Assembly: GCA_020249285.1 (NCBI GenBank)
Contig: JADCFX010000014.1
Coordinates: 1 to 64,000, forward strand
Direction of reading: 5' to 3'
Source of the DNA: Roseomonas sp.
GTDB lineage: Bacteria; Pseudomonadota; Alphaproteobacteria; Acetobacterales; Acetobacteraceae
Length of the DNA stretch: 64,000 nt
How positions within the stretch are numbered: position 1 is the stretch's first letter; each line of letters starts with the position of its first letter. The notes below the pieces were generated by a model. It had not been told where the DNA came from. It saw only the letters and a program-made list of their open reading frames with translations, and did no database searches. A program made the position numbers and the translations under genes. Of this stretch, positions 38,062 to 47,562 are shown one piece after another.

Positions 38062-38922
38062 TCAATCGAAGCGCACATCCCACCCGAGCCACTCACATAC
38101 CGCGCGGCCCATCACCCATTCCAGATCATCACCCTTCAGCCAGGGCAATTCATCGGTGAAGAAGGTCACGCATTGGCGATAGCTGCACGGCATGCGCGTG
38201 ATATCCGTGCCCCAGAAAAAGCGCTTCGGGCCGAAGGCATCAAAAATCCGCTGCAAGCCATCATGGATATTGCGATAAGGATAACCCTGCGTCGAATAAT
38301 GCGGCGCCCCCGTTGCCTTCACCGCCACATTGGGCAACTTCGCCAAGGCCACCAGTTCATCCAGCTTGGCAAAGGCTGCTTCATCCTGGCCGGTCCGCAC
38401 CAGGCCGCAATGATCCAGGATCATTTTCAGGTTGGGATGCGCCTCAGCAATTTGGCGAAATTCTTTCAGGAAAAGCCCGCCCATGCAGGAAACCGGCAGG
38501 CCTTCTTGCTCCGCCGCTGGCCATAGCCAATCCAGCGAGCCATCGCGTAGCCACACCTGCTCTTCCGGGTGCAATAGCGCCCAGCGCAGCCCGAGCATCC
38601 CCGGCTGATTCTTCCAGCCACGGATCAAATGCCGCAATTCCGGCTGCGTCGGTGGGAACTGCCCCATCACCGCGAAACGATCCGGATAGCGCCGCGCGGC
38701 TTCCACCGCCATGGCGTTTGAATCCGGGTCCCAGCTTGCCGGTGGATGGATCACCGCCGCATGCACGCCGGCCTCATCCATTTCGCGCAAGGCTTCCTCT
38801 GCCGTGAAGGAAGATACCTTGCGATGCAGACCTGAAGGCGTGCCCTTGGCCCAGATATGAATCTGCGCATCAATGATTTTCATGTCACACGCCCCATTAT
38901 TGCGCGATGAAACCGCCATCAA
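38062..38922 (-). CDS. amidohydrolase family, TIM-barrel metal-dependent hydrolase (start possibly 38883)
   Basis: MKIIDAQIHIWAKGTP; MILDHCGL; RFFWGTDITRMPCSY. Confidence 0.9.
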   Translation of the reverse strand: MMAVSSRNNGACDMKIIDAQIHIWAKGTPSGLHRKVSSFTAEEALREMDEAGVHAAVIHPPASWDPDSNAMAVEAARRYPDRFAVMGQFPPTQPELRHLIRGWKNQPGMLGLRWALLHPEEQVWLRDGSLDWLWPAAEQEGLPVSCMGGLFLKEFRQIAEAHPNLKMILDHCGLVRTGQDEAAFAKLDELVALAKLPNVAVKATGAPHYSTQGYPYRNIHDGLQRIFDAFGPKRFFWGTDITRMPCSYRQCVTFFTDELPWLKGDDLEWVMGRAVCEWLGWDVRFD

Positions 38923-39646
38923 TCACAAGCTCCGTCCCCGTGATGAAGGATGCCTCATCGGAAGCGAGGAACAAAACACCATAGGCAACCTCAATCGCCT
39001 CCCCCAAGCGGCGCAGCGGCGTCAGTGGAATCTTCGCCGACCGCCCCGGCCCATTCGTGCCGCCCAACATCGGCGGCAGATAACCGGGATGGACGGAATT
39101 GACCCGTACCCCCTGCGGCCCCCAGCGCACGGCAGCATTCTTCGTCAGCAACCGCACCGCACCCTTGGAAGCGGAATAACCCGGATGCCCTTCCGCACTG
39201 CTCACAAACCCCATGATGGAGGAGATATTGACGATGGACCCCTTCCCCTGCCCTGCCATCACTTGGCCTACCAAAGTCGTGCCCAAAAACACGCCCGTGG
39301 CATTGATGGACATCAGCTGATTCCAGCCATCCAAGGACAGCATATCGCCAACGGCGCTGCCGCTAATGCCGGCATTATTCACCAGAATATCAATCCGCCC
39401 ATAATCGGACAGTGCTTTTTCAATCAGCCGCTTCCAATCCGCTTCCTGCGACACATCCATGGCGACGAAGCTCGCGCGCCCTTGACCAGCGGTGATATCG
39501 GCCGCCAGCGCCTCTCCCAAATCAGCGCGACGATCGGCGATGATCACAATGGCGCCTTCCTTGGCGAATAGCCGCGCTTCGGCTTCGCCCATGCCATGCG
39601 CGCCGCCGGTGATGATCGCAACCTTATCCTTCAACCGCATTTCCAT
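38897..39646 (-). CDS. SDR-family oxidoreductase
   Basis: DKVAIITGGAHGMGEAEARLFAKEGA; VNNAG; YSASKGAVRLLTK. Confidence 0.94.
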   Translation of the reverse strand: MEMRLKDKVAIITGGAHGMGEAEARLFAKEGAIVIIADRRADLGEALAADITAGQGRASFVAMDVSQEADWKRLIEKALSDYGRIDILVNNAGISGSAVGDMLSLDGWNQLMSINATGVFLGTTLVGQVMAGQGKGSIVNISSIMGFVSSAEGHPGYSASKGAVRLLTKNAAVRWGPQGVRVNSVHPGYLPPMLGGTNGPGRSAKIPLTPLRRLGEAIEVAYGVLFLASDEASFITGTELVIDGGFIAQ

Positions 39647-39659
39647 TCCCTTCTATTTC

Positions 39660-39794
39660 TTATGCCCGTTGATACCAGGCCTTGCTTCGCATCACGATTA
39701 CCACCACCGAAAGCATGACCGGCACTTCCACCAACACGCCAACCACGGTGGCCAAGGCTACGCCGGAATCAAAGCCAAAAAGACTGGCGGCCAA
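39660..39794 (-). pseudogene. C-terminal remnant of an ACR3-type arsenite efflux transporter
   Basis: Translation [44 protein letters not shown] resembles ACR3 C-termini; nothing upstream in frame except the neighbouring gene's 3' end. Confidence 0.68.
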
Positions 39795-39796
39795 AC

Positions 39797-40735
39797 CTAA
39801 CCCGCGCTCTTCACCGGGTTTGGCGATTGCATCTTCACCCCCGCCCATTCCTCATAAAGCTGCGCGACCGAAGTCATATCCGCATCCGGGCCGAAGCGAT
39901 TCTTGGCGATATTCAGCATTTCGCGCGCCAGCGCCGCCATGGGTGCGGAAAGCCCGAAGGCGGCAAATTCCGCCACCGCCAAGGACAAATCCTTGGAGAC
40001 GATGGCATTACTCGCACCGCCCGAAAACTGTCCCGTCAAAACGGCACGCGGGAATTTGGTCACAGTTGAGCTATTCCGCCCCGTGCTGGCATTGATCACA
40101 TCGCACATCAGCGCCGTATCAATGCCCGCCTTGGCGCCAAGCGCAAACGCCTCGGACGTCAACACCATGCCCGCCAAAGAAAGCAGATTATTCGCAAGCT
40201 TCATGGTCTGGCTGAGGCCTGGTGTGTCGCCAATGGTGAAGACCGTGCGCCCCACCACCTGCAATAGCGGCATCACTTCGCTGAGCGCATCTGGTGCGCC
40301 GGAAGCAATCACCGCAAGCGCGCCGGATTCTGCACCATGCACGCCGCCACTGATCGGGCAATCAATCAGCGCAATGCCTTTCTCAGCAAGCCCTGCCGCA
40401 ATGCGCTGCATGGCCGCGCTACCAATGGTGGACATTTCGATATAGGTGCGCACAGCGCCAGGCATTCCGGCAATGCCCTCAGCGCCCAGGGCCACACGCT
40501 CAGAGGTTTCGGCACTCGGCAGGCAGGCGAACACCACGCTGCATTGCGCAGCGACAGCCGCGACCGAGCCCATGGCCTCTGCCCCCGCTTCGGTCGCGCG
40601 CTGCATGGCTTCGGCGCGCGGATCAAAGACCAGCATGCGCTTGCCCGGATTGCGCTGCGCCCAATCCGCCATGCGCGTTGCAATTGGCCCACCCATGGCG
40701 CCGAGACCCAGAAAACCGATGCGTTTCATTTCCAT
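39797..40735 (-). CDS. NAD(P)-dependent 3-hydroxyisobutyrate dehydrogenase-like oxidoreductase
   Basis: [49 protein letters not shown]. Confidence 0.93.
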   Translation of the reverse strand: MEMKRIGFLGLGAMGGPIATRMADWAQRNPGKRMLVFDPRAEAMQRATEAGAEAMGSVAAVAAQCSVVFACLPSAETSERVALGAEGIAGMPGAVRTYIEMSTIGSAAMQRIAAGLAEKGIALIDCPISGGVHGAESGALAVIASGAPDALSEVMPLLQVVGRTVFTIGDTPGLSQTMKLANNLLSLAGMVLTSEAFALGAKAGIDTALMCDVINASTGRNSSTVTKFPRAVLTGQFSGGASNAIVSKDLSLAVAEFAAFGLSAPMAALAREMLNIAKNRFGPDADMTSVAQLYEEWAGVKMQSPNPVKSAG

Positions 40736-40810
40736 GGCGCTGCCTTCCTCACTTCAGTCAGGAAGGCAGTCTTCACCGATTTGCGCAGAGTGACCAGAGC
40801 AGGCAAAGCC

Positions 40811-41075
40811 TCAGCCCGGCTTCCGCCCCACCGCCAGCCGCGCCCCCGCCACAAAGGAACGCGGCCGATCAACGCCGCCAGCCAGATAGGCGCGGTGCAC
40901 GATATCCTTGATGGGTGAAATGTGCTCCGCTGGAAGGGTGGCGCTGAAGGCCCCGGCAATGCCCTGCCCGCCGGCTGCCCAGGGGTTCCACCAATCCTCG
41001 AAATCCGTGAAATCCTGCCGAATGGCGATTTCGCTTTCTATCAGTTGTTCAATGCCTGCCGCGCCAAACAAAACG
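40811..41075 (-). pseudogene. C-terminal fragment of a class I SAM-dependent methyltransferase (3' part of split gene; upper boundary approximate)
   Basis: LFGAAGIEQLIESEIAIRQDFTDFEDWWNPWAAGGQGIAGAFSATLP...SFVAGARLAVGRKPG matches the usual C-terminal pattern (FxxFxxxWxPFxxGxGPAGAYVAxL...LTARAWAVRG). Confidence 0.6.
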
Positions 41076-41402
41076 TGAACTATGCAGGCCGGAAACGCTG
41101 CGACCGCTCCATCAGGTGCGAGACACGGGCGATAGGTCTTGGTCGCCAGGCGTGTACCCCGCCAAAACCGGTCTGCGCGCGCCGCATTAATTGATATGAG
41201 GCGCGGCTGCGACATTCCAAAGGTGACCTGGACGCCACGCACTTAAAAAAGTACTATTCTTCTGCAACGCTCATTTTTGTCCAAATCTCTCTAGACGAAT
41301 CGTTATTGGATGAACATGATCTGCGCTCCAAACGCGATTGAAAACCGCGTATGCGAGTTTTAATCGTAAAAAGCTTTCAATCCACATTACCATGCAGGGG
41401 AG

Positions 41403-42980
41403 ATGATAATGCACAAAAGAACAAGAACTATCGTCGGTGCGATAGCGCTCGTAGCAGCGCTCTTCGCCGGCAGTACCAGATCAAACGCGCAGACACCGAC
41501 ACCGCGGCCACTATGCCCCTTCCAGGTCGGAAACCCATCCTTGCCAAGCTTGTTCGCCACGGGCAATGAGACACCGGGGCAACAAGTAGCAAACTGCATT
41601 GCTTGGCAACAGTTCATCTACCTGAATTGGCAAGCAAAACCTGGCGGCGTGGTGCCCGATACCTCCGTGCGGCTTGCCCAGTTTGGAGTTCAACCATTGG
41701 CTCAGCCACCTGTGTGGCAGACCTATTTACCGGCGACGACGGTAATGTCTGGCAACGCGAGCGGCCCCGGGATCATGGGCAATCGTCCGCAGCTGGTCCT
41801 GCAAGCCATCAACAAGTACGGGTTCAGCGGCATCAATCAGGCGAGCGGTGCGGTCTGGCTGACCAGCCAAGCCGGCAATCTCACTTACTACGATGTACGC
41901 ATGAACCCCAACGAGGTGGATTTCGTCATGCGCGGTCTACCCAATCAGCCGTTAACCGGTATGGCCGCGCAGTTCAACTGCGCCACCCTGGCGCCAAGCG
42001 GCTCGCAAGCTGGTTTCCGCCTACCGATGGGTTATGGCAACGACACGGACTGCTTGGGCAATCGCATGGTCTTTGGTGATGGTACCGGCACAATCGAATT
42101 GAAGGCGTCATGGTTGATCCTGCCGCCAAACGACCCAAACAATAGCCGTTACCTGACAGCCCAAGCCCAAGTGACTGATCCAAGTGGCGTGACCTCGACG
42201 CAGACTGTCGGTCTTGTTGGACTGCACATCATCCGCCGGATGCCTGGTGCCTCCCAGATGCTTTGGTCGACATTTGAGCAGATAGACAACTCCCCGAACT
42301 ACAACCTCGCAACCCGGGTGGCGAGCGATCCGCGCCCCGCGACTGGCGCGCCGCGCAACGCCCGCTCTAGCTACACCTACTTCAACCCGACCTGCACGGA
42401 GACGAGTGATCCTCACTACAAGTGCCAGGTCAACATCGCCCCGACCGCTGCCTGCACTGCACCCAACACGCCGGCCGGGTGTGCTCCCTACACCGCGCCG
42501 CAGCAGATCGGCCGCACCACGCCGTTGGACAATTATGCGAACGCGGTGAACGCATGGGTCTGGCGCCAGCTGCCGCAGGCATCCGTGTTCCAGTACTACC
42601 GGCTGATCGATGTGCAGTGGCCGACCTTCCCGAAGCCCCCACAGCTCACGGCAGGCCAATTGGTACCTCACGCCCAGAATAATCAACCACCAATCCCCAA
42701 CAATATGGTGCCCAACCTGTTTACCCTGGCCCCCAACACTAGGGTGATCGCGAATACCACCATGGAATCCTACGCGCAGCGCGGTTCACCGGCAGCGCAA
42801 GGGGGTCCCGCCACATGCATGGACTGCCACGCGTTTGCCAATATCGCAGCAGCACGCGCGACAGACCAACAGCACGGCGCGGCCCTGCAACGCGCGATTC
42901 GTAGACAGCCACCGCTTCAGCCGGCGGACTACCTCTCGAGCTACTCGTTCATCTTCTCCAATCAGACAGTTCTACCATAG
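41403..42980 (+). CDS. secreted protein with single CxxCH heme-binding motif (cytochrome c-like), unknown function
   Basis: Signal peptide MIMHKRTRTIVGAIALVAALFAGSTRSNAQ; C-terminal TCMDCHAFANIA; 525 codons, more Asn/Gln/Thr-rich than neighbours; AT-rich upstream region. Confidence 0.8.
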   Translation: MIMHKRTRTIVGAIALVAALFAGSTRSNAQTPTPRPLCPFQVGNPSLPSLFATGNETPGQQVANCIAWQQFIYLNWQAKPGGVVPDTSVRLAQFGVQPLAQPPVWQTYLPATTVMSGNASGPGIMGNRPQLVLQAINKYGFSGINQASGAVWLTSQAGNLTYYDVRMNPNEVDFVMRGLPNQPLTGMAAQFNCATLAPSGSQAGFRLPMGYGNDTDCLGNRMVFGDGTGTIELKASWLILPPNDPNNSRYLTAQAQVTDPSGVTSTQTVGLVGLHIIRRMPGASQMLWSTFEQIDNSPNYNLATRVASDPRPATGAPRNARSSYTYFNPTCTETSDPHYKCQVNIAPTAACTAPNTPAGCAPYTAPQQIGRTTPLDNYANAVNAWVWRQLPQASVFQYYRLIDVQWPTFPKPPQLTAGQLVPHAQNNQPPIPNNMVPNLFTLAPNTRVIANTTMESYAQRGSPAAQGGPATCMDCHAFANIAAARATDQQHGAALQRAIRRQPPLQPADYLSSYSFIFSNQTVLP

Positions 42981-42984
42981 TCCC

Positions 42985-43076
42985 CTAATGGTCCGGTCGC
43001 TGCTGTCGGTTCCCGACAGCAGCGTGAATCGGCCCAACAATTATATGGCTAGAAGTACGCGGGGGCATTGTTTGGT
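42985..43076. repeat. truncated copy of MITE-like dispersed repeat with 11-bp perfect hairpin
   Basis: CTAATGGTCCGGTCGCTGCTGTCGGTTCCCGACAGCAGCGTGAATCGGCCCAACAATTATATGGCTAG... near-identical to 56632 onward; hairpin GCTGCTGTCGG-TTC-CCGACAGCAGC at 42999-43023. Confidence 0.8.
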
Positions 43077-43082
43077 GACCGC

Positions 43083-43234
43083 CCAGCACGCGCGCCGGTG
43101 CCACACCCCGCATCCAGCACCGCCAAACCGGGCGGCAAGGCAAGCGCCTCCAGCATCGCATCCGCCAGTTTGCGAGACCATCGGCCCACGCTGCGTTCAT
43201 AAGCCGCGCCATTGGTCGCGGCATAGCCGGACAC
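43083..43234 (-). pseudogene. N-terminal fragment of a class I SAM-dependent methyltransferase (5' part of split gene)
   Basis: MSGYAATNGAAYERSVGRWSRKLADAMLEALALPPGLAVLDAGCGTGA: N-terminus plus SAM-binding motif I, then homology ends. Confidence 0.65.
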
Positions 43235-43239
43235 CGCGC

Positions 43240-43713
43240 CTAATCCTCATACCTGTAGCGGAAGTTACAATGGCTTGCCCCGCCCATGATGGTTTGCGTG
43301 CGTTCCAGTTTCAGCTTCGGGTCATAGCCCTCACAAAAGGCGCCATCACGGTTGCAGGACAGAATGGCGCCAAGCTCGGCCAGCCCCATGGCGCGATACA
43401 TCTCGGCATAGCGGCAGCGCGTCACGTTGAAATCATAATGCTTGGCATCCTTGCGGATCGTCTCAATGTGCAGCGCATCCCCCTTGGTCCATAGCGGCTG
43501 GAGGGAGATGAAATGCTCGAGCGATGGCTTCCCCTCCGGCCCCTGCTTGGCCATCTCGGCGGCGGTTTCCTTGGCCAGCTTGATGATGGCGGAGGACATA
43601 ATGGCTTTCGCCTTATCCTCCCCGATTTGCGCCTTCATTTCCTCATAAATACCCTTGGCAAAGGCGGCTTCGATCCGCCGCTGTTCAAGAATGCCTAAGC
43701 TTTCTGTGGTCAT
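43240..43713 (-). CDS. L-2-amino-thiazoline-4-carboxylic acid hydrolase family
   Basis: Whole-length pattern incl. DFNVTRCRYAEMYRAMGLAELGAILSCNRDGAFCEGYDPKLKLERTQTIMGGASHCNFRY. Confidence 0.8.
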   Translation of the reverse strand: MTTESLGILEQRRIEAAFAKGIYEEMKAQIGEDKAKAIMSSAIIKLAKETAAEMAKQGPEGKPSLEHFISLQPLWTKGDALHIETIRKDAKHYDFNVTRCRYAEMYRAMGLAELGAILSCNRDGAFCEGYDPKLKLERTQTIMGGASHCNFRYRYED

Positions 43714-43784
43714 AAGCGCCTCCTCCGGGGTTCATCGGGCCAGCTTAACGCGGCGGCCCGTGGCGACCAGCCCCGAAAAACGAC

Positions 43785-43800
43785 ATAAAGGCATCTTTAT
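43785..43800. promoter_or_regulatory. palindromic operator candidate upstream of ahcY
   Basis: ATAAAG-GCAT-CTTTAT, perfect 6-bp arms, 72 bp upstream of the ahcY ATG in an otherwise GC-rich region. Confidence 0.5.
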
Positions 43801-43871
43801 ATTCTTCTTTCCCTCTTTCCCCACGCTGCGTCGCGTGTTACCCGCCGCGCCAGATTCAAGGAGTTTTCGCC

Positions 43872-45272
43872 ATGGCCGCCCAAGACTACGTGATCAAAGA
43901 CCTTTCGCTCGCCGCCTGGGGGCGGAAGGAAATCTCAATGGCCGAGGATGAAATGCCCGGCCTGATGGCGGTGCGCGCCGAATATGGCGCATCCCAGCCG
44001 CTCAAGGGGGCGCGCATCGCGGGCTGCCTGCACATGACCATTCAAACGGCGGTGCTGATTGAAACCCTGAAGCACCTTGGCGCCGATGTGCGCTGGTCTT
44101 CCTGCAATATCTTCTCGACCCAGGATCACGCCGCTGCCGCCATCGCCGCGACCGGCACGCCGGTTTTCGCCGTGAAGGGCGAAACGCTCCCGGAATACTG
44201 GGAATATGTGCAGCGCACCCTGGAATGGGCCAATGGCGGCGAACCCAATGTGTTGCTCGATGACGGCGGCGACATGACGCTGCTGGTGCATTACGGGCTG
44301 CGCGCCGAACAGGGCGATACCGCGTTCCTGGACAAGGCAACGAATGAGGAAGAAGAAGTCTTCTTCGCCCTCATCAAGAAATGCCTGCAGACCAAGCCCG
44401 GCTGGTTCGCCAAGCTTGCCGCTGCCATCAAGGGCGTTTCGGAAGAAACCACCACGGGCGTGCATCGGCTTTACGTGATGGCCAAGGAAGGGCGCCTGCT
44501 TTTCCCGGCGATCAATGTGAATGACAGCGTGACGAAGTCGAAATTCGACAATCTCTATGGTTGCCGCGAATCACTGGTGGATGCGATCCGTCGCGGCACG
44601 GATGTGATGATGGCCGGCAAGGTCGCCATGGTTTGCGGCTTTGGTGATGTGGGCAAGGGTTCTGCCGCCTCTCTCCGCAATGCCGGCTGCCGCGTGATGG
44701 TGAGCGAAGTGGACCCGATCTGCGCCCTGCAAGCCGCCATGGAAGGCTACCAGGTCGTCACCATGGAACAGGCCGCGCCGATGGCCGATATCTTCGTCAC
44801 CGCCACGGGCAATGTGGATGTGATCACGGTTGATCACATGCGCGCCATGAAGCACCGCGCCATTGTTTGCAATATCGGCCATTTCGATTCCGAAATTCAG
44901 GTGGCGGGTCTGCGCAACATGAAGTGGGATAATGTGAAGCCGCAGGTCGATGAAATCGAATTCCCCGACCAAAAGCGCATCATCTTGCTGTCCGAAGGCC
45001 GCTTGGTGAACCTTGGCAATGCCACGGGCCATCCTTCCTTCGTGATGTCCGCTTCCTTCACCAATCAAACGCTCGCGCAGATCGAACTCTGGACCAATAC
45101 CGCGAGGTATGAGCTCAAGGTCTATACGCTGCCGAAGCATTTGGATGAGAAGGTGGCGGCGCTCCATCTGGCGAAGGTGGGTGCCACACTGACCACGCTT
45201 ACCGCTCAGCAGGCCGGCTATATCGGCGTGGATTCCCAGGGTCCCTTCAAAGCCGAACAATACCGCTACTAA
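43872..45272 (+). CDS. ahcY: adenosylhomocysteinase
   Basis: [62 protein letters not shown]; ends FKAEQYRY. Confidence 0.98.
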   Translation: MAAQDYVIKDLSLAAWGRKEISMAEDEMPGLMAVRAEYGASQPLKGARIAGCLHMTIQTAVLIETLKHLGADVRWSSCNIFSTQDHAAAAIAATGTPVFAVKGETLPEYWEYVQRTLEWANGGEPNVLLDDGGDMTLLVHYGLRAEQGDTAFLDKATNEEEEVFFALIKKCLQTKPGWFAKLAAAIKGVSEETTTGVHRLYVMAKEGRLLFPAINVNDSVTKSKFDNLYGCRESLVDAIRRGTDVMMAGKVAMVCGFGDVGKGSAASLRNAGCRVMVSEVDPICALQAAMEGYQVVTMEQAAPMADIFVTATGNVDVITVDHMRAMKHRAIVCNIGHFDSEIQVAGLRNMKWDNVKPQVDEIEFPDQKRIILLSEGRLVNLGNATGHPSFVMSASFTNQTLAQIELWTNTARYELKVYTLPKHLDEKVAALHLAKVGATLTTLTAQQAGYIGVDSQGPFKAEQYRY

Positions 45273-45280
45273 GTTTAAAC

Positions 45281-45315
45281 GCGCCGGGGCGTGGACATCC
45301 TCCGCGCCCCGGCGC
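45281..45315 (+). terminator. stem-loop downstream of ahcY (no strong T-tract)
   Basis: GCGCCGGGGCG-N13-CGCCCCGGCGC, perfect 11-bp stem 9 nt after the stop codon. Confidence 0.5.
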
Positions 45316-45372
45316 AACCATCCATGAGTGGCGAATCGGGCAGCCCGCCCGCGCCCCGCATGGATCACGCGC

Positions 45373-46176
45373 ATGGACCTGAGCGCCCTTTTCTCCGCCC
45401 TGCTGATGGGCATCGTCGAAGGCTTCACTGAATTCCTGCCCATTTCCTCGACAGGGCATTTGATCCTGCTTGGCGAATTGATTGGCTTTGAAGGCCCGCC
45501 CGGCAAGGTTTTTGAAATCTCCATTCAACTCGGCGCGATCCTCGCGGTGTGCTGGATTTATCGCGGCCTGATCCTGGACCTATTGCGCGGCATGTGGCGC
45601 CCAGGGCGAGAACGCTATTATGTCATCAACCTCATGCTCGCCTTCCTGCCTGCGGCGATCATCGGCGTCCTGTTTCACAAAACCATCACAACGCTGCTGT
45701 TCAATCCTTGGGTTGTCTCCGTCGCACTGATCCTGGGCGGCATTGCCATCATTGCCATCGAAAAGCTGCGGCCCGCGCCCAGCATCCATAGCGTGCCGGA
45801 AATCGGCCCACTCGCCGCCGTGCTGGTCGGGCTTGGCCAGGCGCTCGCCATGATCCCAGGCACATCGCGTTCCGGTGCCACCATCATCACCGCGCTACTG
45901 ATTGGCGTGGAACGCCGCACGGCGGCGGAATTTTCCTTCATGCTCGCCATCCCCACCATGTTTGCCGCCAGTTTCTACAGCCTTTGGAAAGTCCGCGCTG
46001 AGATTGACCCGAGCGCTTTCGGCCAAATCGCCGTCGGCTTCATCGCCGCCTTCATCGTCGCCTTCATCACCGTACGCGCGGTGCTGGCGCTGATTGGGCG
46101 CATCGGCTTCACGCCCTTTGGCTATTACCGCATCGCGCTTGGGACACTGATGCTGATCGTGCTCACCATCCGCTGA
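45373..46176 (+). CDS. uppP: undecaprenyl-diphosphatase
   Basis: GIVEGFTEFLPISSTGHLIL; ALAMIPGTSRSGATI. Confidence 0.95.
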   Translation: MDLSALFSALLMGIVEGFTEFLPISSTGHLILLGELIGFEGPPGKVFEISIQLGAILAVCWIYRGLILDLLRGMWRPGRERYYVINLMLAFLPAAIIGVLFHKTITTLLFNPWVVSVALILGGIAIIAIEKLRPAPSIHSVPEIGPLAAVLVGLGQALAMIPGTSRSGATIITALLIGVERRTAAEFSFMLAIPTMFAASFYSLWKVRAEIDPSAFGQIAVGFIAAFIVAFITVRAVLALIGRIGFTPFGYYRIALGTLMLIVLTIR

Positions 46177-46184
46177 TCCGCCCA

Positions 46185-47075
46185 ATGGCCCCGCGCTACA
46201 GCTTCGCCTATGGATCAAATACCGATGCTGCGGATTGGCGCGCCTGGTGCGCGCGCACCGGCCATGATCCGGCGGCGCTCAGGCCCATCGGCACTGGCAT
46301 TCTGCCCGATGCGCGGCTCGCCTTTGATTTCTTCGGCAAGGGTCGCGGCGGCGGTGTGCTGAATTTCCAGCCGAGGCTTGGCGGCTTTGTTGAAGGCGTT
46401 GTCTTGGAAGCCTCCGAAGCCGGCTGGCGGGCGCTGGATCAGAAGGAAGGCGTGCCCAACGCCTATCAGCGCCGGCAACGCCACATCATCCTGCCGGATG
46501 GCCAGGCGCTTGAAGCCATTGCCTATCAGGTCATCCCTGAACGCCAGCAGGGTCACGTCGCCCCACCCTTGGCGTACCTGAATGCCGTGCGCCGAGGCTT
46601 CGCCGCCCATGGCCTGCACCCGCACCCGCTGGAAGCCGCTGCGCGTGGTGAGGAAGGCTGCCACGCGCTTGCTGATATATTCGTCTATGGCACGCTGATG
46701 CAGGGCGGCTTCTGGCACGGCCCGGCGGCGCAGGCCGGTATCGTCACCATCACGCCAGCGCAGGCGACCGGCACGCTATTCGACCTTGGCGATTACCCAG
46801 CCCTCACCCTGGGCGAGCCCACGCCGATCCAGGGCGAAATCCTGACCTTTCAGGATATCGCCAAAGCCTTGCCCGTTCTGGATGAAATTGAAGATGCCGC
46901 GCCGGATGGCGCCGCTTCCGGCATGTATCGCCGCACAATTATCATGGTGACGGATCACGCAGGGCAGCACCGCCGCGCCTGGGCCTATGTCATGGCACCG
47001 GAAAACCTGGCGGGCGCGCCGATCATCGCCTCAGGCGATTGGCGCGGGCACCACCAAAAAAAGCGGGGCGGCTGA
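46185..47075 (+). CDS. tandem gamma-glutamylcyclotransferase-like protein
   Basis: N-terminal YSFAYGSNTDAADW plus second DIFVYGTLMQGGFWHG domain. Confidence 0.83.
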   Translation: MAPRYSFAYGSNTDAADWRAWCARTGHDPAALRPIGTGILPDARLAFDFFGKGRGGGVLNFQPRLGGFVEGVVLEASEAGWRALDQKEGVPNAYQRRQRHIILPDGQALEAIAYQVIPERQQGHVAPPLAYLNAVRRGFAAHGLHPHPLEAAARGEEGCHALADIFVYGTLMQGGFWHGPAAQAGIVTITPAQATGTLFDLGDYPALTLGEPTPIQGEILTFQDIAKALPVLDEIEDAAPDGAASGMYRRTIIMVTDHAGQHRRAWAYVMAPENLAGAPIIASGDWRGHHQKKRGG

Positions 47076-47091
47076 AACCGCCCGCGCGATC

Positions 47092-47415
47092 CTATTGTTC
47101 TTCGTCGCGGTCAGTGCCGACTTCGATATCCTCGCCGATATCCTCGGCGTCATCTTCAAGCTCTTCCGCGTCCTCTATCGCCTCATCACCTTCGATATCT
47201 TCCACTTCGATATCATCAGTCTCCGCCGCTGGCGTGCCGGGCGCTTTCTTCAGCCGTTCATCCAGCGGGTTCTGGCCGTTGCGGCGCATGCGCGGCTGCT
47301 CCACCGGCTGTTCAGTGCCGCATTTCGGGCAGACCGCCGGAGCGCGGGTCATGTCGTAGAACTTCGCGCCGCAACCTACGCAGGTCCGCTTCAAGCCGAG
47401 TTCGGGCTTTGCCAT
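47092..47415 (-). CDS. TIGR02300/FYDLN acid domain protein
   Basis: MAKPELGLKRTCVGCGAKFYDMTRAPAVCPKCGTEQP then acidic tail. Confidence 0.9.
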   Translation of the reverse strand: MAKPELGLKRTCVGCGAKFYDMTRAPAVCPKCGTEQPVEQPRMRRNGQNPLDERLKKAPGTPAAETDDIEVEDIEGDEAIEDAEELEDDAEDIGEDIEVGTDRDEEQ

Positions 47416-47562
47416 GGAAACGCCTCATGAAGACCGCAGGGCGCGGTATATGGTTTGGGCACGCCACGGGTAGACAGATAGAATCAGTCAATCCGCGTCG
47501 CGACCCGGAAAATAGGGTGGCGCGCATTGCCACGCCCGGCCCTGCCATGTCAAACGGCCCGA

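Noticed and set aside
41240-41400. Matching left-hand copy of the CTAG repeat making a composite transposon
   Set aside because: No convincing second terminus found left of the CxxCH gene; only CTAGACGAATCG at ~41293, which is too weak
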